Source of the DNA: Lycium barbarum
Lineage: Eukaryota > Streptophyta > Magnoliopsida > Solanales > Solanaceae
Direction of reading: 5' to 3'
NCBI RefSeq assembly: GCF_019175385.1
Contig: NC_083339.1
Location: forward strand, 116,111,601-116,175,600
DNA length: 64,000 bases
Every line of letters begins with the position of its first letter. The stretch's first letter is position 1. Below are positions 57,089 through 64,000 of this stretch, in pieces. Made by a program: the position numbers and the translations under genes. Under the pieces are notes generated by a model. It searched no databases. It was not told the origin of the DNA and saw nothing but the letters and a program-made list of their open reading frames with translations.

Positions 57089-57833
57089 TATTAATAAAGA
57101 GAAATTCATACCTTATCTTTGCTAGAATAGGAATATCTTCAATATTTACTTTGATTCCAAGCCAACTTCAACACAAACGAAACTATAAGCGCGACTACAC
57201 GTTGTCCGAACCTCGATTAATACTCCGTAACTTGAAATCTCTCAAAATGCTCACTTTTATGTTATATGTAAGCTCTCATATATTGCTGATTTTTTTGGGG
57301 GGAGTTATTATGACAAAAAAGAGGGGTTTTAACCCTTATATAGTGTGCCAAAGTCAGTGGCACTGTAGCAGCGCGCCCTGCTCTGCCCGCCTAACTTGTA
57401 ACGTCCATAATTTTCTACTCCGACGTCGTATCGATGAGAGGTTTATTGCGTTGGAAACTAGACTCGACGAACTTTGATTTAGGCTTTTGAAATACCTTAA
57501 AACTTCTAATATACCTAGAGATATACCCCTCCAAAATTGACCCAAAATTCTATCCTTAATTCTGTCAACTTTTTCCAAATTTTCGACAAACTTATTTTCT
57601 TTGATTTGCTTGGTCAAAGAAAATCATTTATTATACTTGATAATGGTCATGTTCTTGTGTTTCAAGATTGTCCTTCCCGGTTACGATTTACGAGATCATA
57701 ATTCATCCTTTATTTCATTGTTACGTACTTATCATGACTTGTACTTTCCAAAACTTCATGGGACGTCTCCGATACTCCATTACTACGGTGAAGTACGTGG
57801 CATGCTCATGCTCTGAAAGTACGGGGTGTAACA

Positions 57834-58292
57834 CATGCAAATTCTAAGTTGGAATTAATTATTCAAGAACCACCAACCTAAACAGCTCCTTACTTAAGGC
57901 TTAAGTTATTACAAGTAAGTGTTTATACCTCCAAAACAAAATTTACATCTAATCAAATTCTACCTAACAGTTTACCTCCTCGTTTTCACTCTCAAATATT
58001 CAAGTTTTTCTGTTTTGTTTGTAAACCATCAAAGAATTTTACCATAAACCAAATGCTAAGACAGGGGAACATAAATTTCGGATAACAATGAGTATAATTT
58101 TCCAACAAATTGGTGCTTAACAAAACGTATCCCGAAATATTAGTGCTTTTATTATGTAATGCCCCGTAAGCAAAGCTGCCGATGTATGGAGATTCTACAC
58201 AAACAATCCGAGCTGTTCATGCAGTGCAACATCAAACTCCGTGTAAGCAAAGTTGCTTGTTGCACTATCTTCCGGTTGAAATCTCTTTATTA
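57834..58292. other. Intergenic sequence right of the large element
   Basis: Right target duplication catgc at 57834-57838. Two similar short blocks (cgtaagcaaagctgc 58167 and tgtaagcaaagttgc 58241). No gene seen. Confidence 0.5.
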
Positions 58293-59027
58293 CTCCTTAC
58301 GGTTCAAAATAAGTATTCGCTTAGCCTTTTTTACATCCTTTAAGAAAATATTACTCCTTCAGTCCAATACTATTGAGGTTGTACGTAGTGGCGGAGCCAG
58401 GATTTTCAATGAGGGGGTTTTAAAATATAAACTAGTAAACAAACGAAGAAGCTAAAGAAATTCAACATCTATTATATATACATAAAAAATAATTTTAACA
58501 TTATATATAGGGGGTAATTTTCGCCGGAGGGGGTTCAACCCCCTAGCCATTATATGCCTCCGCCCATGGTTATAAGGTTAGGCACATGGATTAAAGAATT
58601 CACTAACTCCTAAAAATTAAGAATGGTTTGACTAAAATACCCTTAATTATAATTTTCTTTTCTTTTTAAGTCGACATAATTATTATGGGGATATGGGAGT
58701 GTCAGGGGTAAATTTGGGGAAGAAAGCTAAATAGTTTCTTGGTTTTTTAGAACATTAATTATTTTGAACCAACTTTTAGAGGCTAAAACCTGAATTATTT
58801 TGAACTGCATGGAGTAACACCTATAAGAAAACACTAACTCCTAGAAAAAAATAGGTATTTTGACTAAACTAAGCCTTAATTAATAGGACTCTTGCCTATT
58901 TATTGTCTTGAGTAAATAGGGCTAAATCTTGAAAAAATAAAGTTAATCCTTCTTGATTATGCAAGTGGACATTTATTTTGAATCAGAATAAAAAGGCTAA
59001 GTAGATACTTATTTTGAATCGGGGGAG
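58293..59027. mobile_element. Stowaway-like MITE with a nested TIR insertion
   Basis: Ends CTCCTTACGG...TTCAAAATAAGTATTCG and the complement CTCCCCCGATTCAAAATAAG, both followed by cttagcctttttt-like sequence. TA duplications at 58291-58292 and 59028-59029. Longer than a typical Stowaway element because of nested sequence; another GGAGTA end is at 58812. Confidence 0.7.
58385..58569. mobile_element. Small hAT-like MITE (GGCGGAGCCA type)
   Basis: Ends GTAGTGGCGGAGCCAGG and the complement ATGGGCGGAGGCA. An imperfect 8-bp duplication GGTTGTAC/GGTTATAA may flank it. Interior: gggggttcaaccccct. Confidence 0.5.
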
Positions 59028-59037
59028 TATATCTATA

Positions 59038-62000
59038 TCTATATTATTATAAAATCATGAATATAAATGTTGGTTGACCAAAATAATCTTTAAATATTGA
59101 ACGACTTTTATACCCTTTTAAAGCTAAATTATGTCTTTAAAAGCAATTGAACGTTGGATAAAATTGTACAATATCTTGGCTTTGTCTAATGGTAGACTTG
59201 GATTCAACTGGAACTTCGGTCACTGCGAATTTTGGTTAAGTTTTTAAAGTCATTCTTTTTACAGCTTAAATTAACCGCTAAAATTGATTCCAATGAGGAT
59301 TGATGTATTCCTCTTATTCACATTGGAATAATTTTGAATTTATAAATATTGAAACACTTCCTGTCAATTATAAATCCTATTGGAGACCGACCAAACAGAA
59401 TTAATTCTACCTAGGAGTTGTTTATCTATCAAGGTAATTTATAAATCTCTTTTCCCCAACTTTAAGTATTGTCTGTTAATGTACTCCTTTGAGTTTTCAT
59501 TCAATTTTGTGAGTAAAAGTATATTTTATTTCATTATGGATTAGATTAATTGATTGATAGTCATTTTACTATCAACAAAAACATCTTCGAAATGTTGATC
59601 CACTTTTTATATCCCCCAAAAGTAAAATTATATCTTTAGGAAGATCAAGTAAGATCAGATAAAAATGTAACATTCAAACTTTGTTCTTAATATTTAGGAT
59701 TTTATAATTTTTACTTTTATAAGTTCATACTGTAAAAGCACAAATAATAATGTTGAATGATAAAAATATTCTCAAAAACATATCGATTCAAATACCCCTT
59801 TAGTCTAATTAAGATATATTTTTATTAACTTTTTGGTGGATAGAAAATATCATAGTGAAAATAGAGTTTTAAACCAATATTGCTTCTGAATTTCGATTCC
59901 TAATTTAATTAATTGCATTTTTGCTATCACATTCTAACAAGGAAATAACAAATTACAGGTCCCCTTATACGCATTGAAGTGTACCTCTTTGTGATTGAAG
60001 GTGTTTTGTGCGTGTAAAATTTTGATTGCAACATAGAAAATGATAAGGTAATTATTAGATCATATTTTAATAGGCTAATTAGGCGTTTTTAGTTTACCTT
60101 TTACCTCGTATGTTTGATTTTAAAAATAAATAAGACTCATTATACTAAAGTATTTATGTCAAGATAATGAGTATAGTAAATTAACAATGTTGAATAAAAT
60201 TGTAAGAGAAAAGACATCATTTCCCCCTAAATTTGGCCGCAAAACTCACTTTAGCAACTAAACTTTATGAGCGTTTAAATACCCCCCCCCCCCCCCCCCC
60301 CAAACAACTTTCATCTTAATTAAATACAACCTTAACGGCTGACGTAGCAAATAAAAAAAATATTAGCGTGTAAATGACAAAAAATGAAGAAAAAAAATTA
60401 AGTGGGGCCCGCTTTATTATTAGCTAAACTTAATTATGTTTTTCTTAATTTTTTATTTTCATTTTAGGTTATATTTTTCTCTTTTCTCTTTTTCCTTTCT
60501 CTGTCTTGTTCTTTTCTACCGATCCTCTGCCATTTCCGTCAATATTGTTTCCCCTTCTCCATGTCATTCTCCTTTTCTTTTCTATTTCTTTGTAAACAAA
60601 TTTGGTTAATGTGTTTTATTATATAATAAAAGAAATATGAAATTCATTTCTTAGATAGATTAATTAATGTGAGTTTGGTTGGCTGGAAAGTTATCGCCAA
60701 CGCCATTTTTCCCGATGAAATTGATCGACAACAATGATGAAGACGACTATGTTTCAGTAATATATTCAACCCAGATGATGAAATTCAAATTTTGGGATAA
60801 TTTTCACTACCTAGATCTAAAGATTCAAAAGGGTGTTTGAAATTCGAAGCCAATTGATGATAATTTCATATGTGAGATGGGTTGAAGAGATGGGAACTGA
60901 TCGAGGGGAAAGGGGCAAGGGCGATGACCATGGCGGAGTTGCCCAACATCGTTTTTTAAGAGAGCGTAAGAGTAGAGGTTTTTTTTTCTCTTTCGACAAC
61001 ATGGTCGAGTCTACCGTCTCTGACGTGGTTGATGGGAAGTGCAGCATCGTTAAAGAGTGTTCGCCATTGTTGATGTTGGTGGTGGTGTTGGGGAAGAGGA
61101 AATGCATTTAGTCGATTTTGGGGGTTTTGAGGTTGTGGCTGTTTGCAAGGGTTTAAGGAGGGGTTTTGAGGTGAGAATATGATGAAACTGGTCTCTGATG
61201 TTTGGTTGTTTGGTTGGGGTTGGGGAAGGGGGGGGGGGGGTTTGGTGTAAAGATGAAGGAAGGAAGAAGGTGGGTTTGGTTGGGGGTGGGGGTGTGAAGA
61301 AGAAGGTGTCAATCTTTATTTTTTATTTTTAATTATATTATAATAATAGACACATCACTGGACCCGCCTTATTTTTATATGAAAAATTAAAAAAATAAAA
61401 TAAAATTTAGACATGGCTCTGAGGTGGCTCTGATAAGGCAGTGACTTGGCGCGTGTGTCATGCACCTTCCATTGTGAGAGTGGTATTGTAATATTAGGGT
61501 AGTATTTAATTAACCTGAAAGTTGTTTAGGGGGGTAAACAAATGTCTGTTAAGTTAAATTACTAAAGTGAATTTTGCGAACAAGTTTGAGGGGGGATTTA
61601 TGTCTTTTCTCAAATTGTAATCTTGAATATTTTATCCAATATCTAGAACTTTGAATTCCTAATTAACTAATAACTGAATATTACTAAATTAAGCTACACA
61701 ATAAATTTGGATGTGTCAGGTTATTTTATGTATTGGGTCCGATAACCATTCGGATCAATAAATCGGTACCACATGCTTTATTAAAGTCATGCATATGGCA
61801 TTTCACAATTCCATTAATAGGAGAGATATTTTTAACCCTAAAGAGAAATTGGGATTCAATAGGTGGAAGGTGAGACATTTTAACTCAAAAGCTAACGCCG
61901 AGAGCATAGGGGTCCAATAGGTGAAAGGAGGACATATTTAGACCATTTTCAATATGTTAGGAGCATTTCTGACCCTTTTTCATTTCACGTTTAAAGGGCG

Positions 62001-62223
62001 CTGCACGGGTAAAAAACGTGTGAAACATTGAGTCGATAATATTGATCAATTTTTGTGTCCTTTAAAATTATATTATGTTGATAATAAAATTATTCGTATT
62101 GGATAAAATTGAATAATTTGATAATTACTTTTAGAATATACATAAGCTAAAGTTTATTATTATAAGTGCGATAGTATTTGACGTCAGATATATTCGTGCG
62201 AGGCACGAACATAGAGATTATTA
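59038..62223 (+). mobile_element. Putative Helitron H4 (non-autonomous), containing MULE M4
   Basis: 5' end TCTATATTATTATAAAATC at 59038, preceded by A. A hairpin TTCGTGCGAGGCACGAA is at 62193-62209 near the right end, but a clean CTRR is not present, so the 3' end is approximate. A second copy of the same 5' end starts at 62224. No Rep/helicase. Confidence 0.45.
60206..61611. mobile_element. MULE-like TIR element M4, possible Pack-MULE
   Basis: TIRs start GAGAAAAGACAT and extend for more than 100 bp with interruptions (CCCCCT; AAACTCACTTTAG). Perfect 9-bp TSD AAATTGTAA at 60197-60205 and 61612-61620. A poly-C run lies at 60283-60301 and a poly-G run at 61230-61240. The interior (60700-61150) is clearly richer in G+C than its surroundings and open for about 90 codons on each strand, as if a gene piece had been captured. 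I do not recognise the source. Confidence 0.82.
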
Positions 62224-63410
62224 TCTATATTATTATAAAAGCATAAATATAAATATTGGTTGACCAAAATAACCTTAAATTATTGAACGGCTTTAATACC
62301 CTTATTATTACTACTAATGTTACTAATTACTAATTCTATTTCAATTGAACTACCTCCCTTACTATTACTACTAACATTAATAATTACTAATTATATTTCT
62401 ATTCAACTACCTAACTTTATTACTACTAACAATGTCGTCTATTACTTCTAAAACTTACAAATCCTATTTCTGAACTGCCTACAACCCTTACTAACTAATC
62501 CTATTTTTGTTGGACTAACTAATTGAGCTTGAAAATCATAGAACACAATGCATGTAATATTTATTCAATGCATATATGTAGCTTATGATGCGTTTGTCTA
62601 TCTTTTAGGGCCATATTTCTGCTATTACTAGGTCTACGTGCAAGTAGAAATTTATCATTTTTATATATGTTTTATAATATTAGACAGAGATACATCTGCA
62701 ACGCGCACTTATGATATATGATTCGACAGATCTAAATACGCATGGACGGTCATATAGCACATGTGTTGAGTCATACACAGTGATAATTAATATAGGACAT
62801 GTGTTGAGTCATTGAGTCATATATCACAGTGATAATTGTTGGTTGGATACGAGGATTTGGAGTGCAGTTTATAGTTCACGTGAATTTAATAGCTTTTGTT
62901 CAGATCCTATATATGTATTAAATTTTTTTATTAAATATTTATAAATATATAATTGTGAACACAATTGTTACTGTATGTTAACTTGAGGTCGTTATAAGAA
63001 CTCATACGCTTCAAATCCTAGATCGTCGCATAAAAGCACGAATATAAAAGCTGGTTGATCAAAATATTCTTTAAATAAAATTGAACGACTTTTATACCCT
63101 TAATTATTTAAATTATTTTTTAGAAGAAGTCATAAGAAAAGGATTCAACTGAAAATTTTACACGTTAAAGATAAAGAGTTGTAGTAGAATAGGAATTCAA
63201 TTGTGGTAGAAGAAGAGTTCAGAATGAAAAAGGAATTGGTTTTGGAGAAGGCAACGTATTTATCATGTAAGAAAAAGGGATGAGCAATAAGGAATCAAAT
63301 TAGTAATATTTCTTGAATTTTGTTTTATGTTTTTCGTTATTTTTTCCTTTTAAAATTTAGTGGTATGTTTCCCTGGAATACCCATGTGCTTTGTTAACAA
63401 TAATTTTATA

Positions 63411-63442
<32 letters not shown>

Positions 63443-64000
63443 TGATTCTTTTGATAATTAATATATTGTTTGGAAAATCAAAGTCCTGTAAGGTTTATCA
63501 AATTAATAAAAAATGGAGGGGATTATACCATATTCTTAGACTAAACATTGTGTCGATGGGAGATTATGAGACCAAATATTTGTGCCTAATGGAATTACAG
63601 TAGTCATTTTATATAATTATTCAATATATTTAAGGTTTTCTCTTTCAATATAAATTATTTGAAGAGTACAAGTAATATAACAGTTGTTAGCCTAAAGGTT
63701 TATTAATTCACTTATTTTGCGAGTTCTAATGACAATTTAATATCAAAATTTAAGAGACCTGCAATATTTACAAATCTCTCTAATAGTATTATTTATAGAT
63801 TAATTGAAAGTCTAACTACACATAAATTCTGAGTTTCAAGAATATTAGGATCTTCCAACTGTTTTTTCTTATGGGAAGCAACAATCCTCCTAACATTTAA
63901 GGGCACAACCAATTTCATTCAGCCACCAAATATTTAAACGAATTGGAGACTATCTAATAAATATATAATTATTAGTACTTTCTCACTTTCTCATTTATTA
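62224..64000. other. AT-rich sequence with Helitron-like 5' ends, no gene
   Basis: 62224-62310 repeats the H4 5' end (TCTATATTATTATAAAAGC, ttggttgaccaaaataacct). 63030-63115 is a third, degenerate copy lacking the first bases. (TA)n/(AAT)n at 63409-63441. No ORF of note. Confidence 0.5.

Larger units (their letters stand above)
43097..57833 (-). mobile_element. Large non-coding LTR retrotransposon (Tekay/Del-like LTRs), minus strand, with nested insertions
   Basis: Left LTR 43097-45444 and right LTR 52947-57833, both TGTTACACCCCGTAC...GTTTGACA or GTGTGACA on the minus strand. PBS (TGGTATCAGTGCAG, initiator tRNA-Met type) is at 52930-52943 and the polypurine tract (complement of ctcccctcccccccttaa) at 45447-45464, so the 5' LTR is on the right. 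TSD CGTGC (43092-43096) against CATGC (57834-57838), one mismatch. Without insertions the internal part is about 4.2 kb with no recognisable gag or pol. The sequence before the PPT (cgaggaccaatg) resembles the end of del-type elements. I read it as a LARD-like non-autonomous derivative. Confidence 0.8.
52947..57833 (-). repeat. Right (5') LTR of the large element, carrying two insertions
   Basis: 4887 bp, which reduces to about 2.4 kb when the E solo LTR (54238-55558) and MULE M2 (55936-57088) and their target duplications are removed. (TA)n 53542-53605, longer than in the left LTR; 43-bp minisatellite about seven copies (53642-53936), one of them shortened. Confidence 0.85.

Noticed and set aside
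60833..61111. Real gene in MULE M4
   Set aside because: Open on both strands, short, bounded by TIRs with a target duplication; better explained as a captured fragment.

Overview
The window is plant nuclear DNA, most likely from a Solanaceae genome. It carries Ty3/gypsy LTR retrotransposons with plant-type primer binding sites, Helitrons, MULE-like elements, Stowaway-type MITEs, and SINE fragments of the TS and SolS type known from tobacco, potato and relatives. Nearly all of it is transposable-element sequence. The only host gene I can support is a broken short-chain dehydrogenase (TIC32-like) at 39.7-42.6 kb.

Layout. (1) 1-20810 is a three-level nest. An old, coding-dead Athila-type element (8837-20810, + strand) has its 5' LTR interrupted by a minus-strand element called E0 here (1-8836, left end outside the window). 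E0's own ORF is interrupted by a younger copy of the same family, E1 (458-7128, TSD GCAAC). (2) 20811-22178 is a MULE-like element. (3) 22303-26741 holds two Helitrons joined head to tail at one AT target, with an unoccupied copy of the target nearby. (4) 27.0-29.65 kb is an AT-rich direct duplication with hairpin ends, followed by another MULE-like element (29760-30696). (5) 31437-37750 is E2, a complete and very young member of the E family (TSD GATAT, LTRs differing at two sites that I found). (6) 37.7-43.1 kb is the SDR pseudogene with surrounding MITEs and SINEs. (7) 43097-57833 is a minus-strand, non-coding LTR element with 2.3-kb LTRs. It holds a 3.25-kb solo LTR (TSD CTCTT), an E-family solo LTR (TSD CCTTA) and a MULE-like element (9-bp TSD). 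(8) 57.8-64 kb contains a Stowaway-like MITE, Helitron-like ends and a fourth MULE-like element (9-bp TSD).

The most unusual material is the E family and its link to the Athila element. E elements use the same tRNA-Asp-type primer site and share several non-coding blocks with Athila. They have no pol; instead they carry one conserved ORF with Cys/His clusters, a coiled coil and a basic C-terminal tail. E and Athila share arrays of a 17-bp dyad, ACMTGCGANTCGCAKGT. I count 20 perfect 11-bp cores, many repeated at exactly 20-bp spacing (17-bp dyad plus 3-bp gap). All lie in non-coding parts of these elements, and I saw none elsewhere in the window. E elements also carry a second short dyad array (ACTGGACAGT type) in the LTR and leader. 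A reasonable reading is a non-autonomous partner family that shares cis-acting signals with an Athila helper. That is inference; the shared sequence blocks are directly visible.
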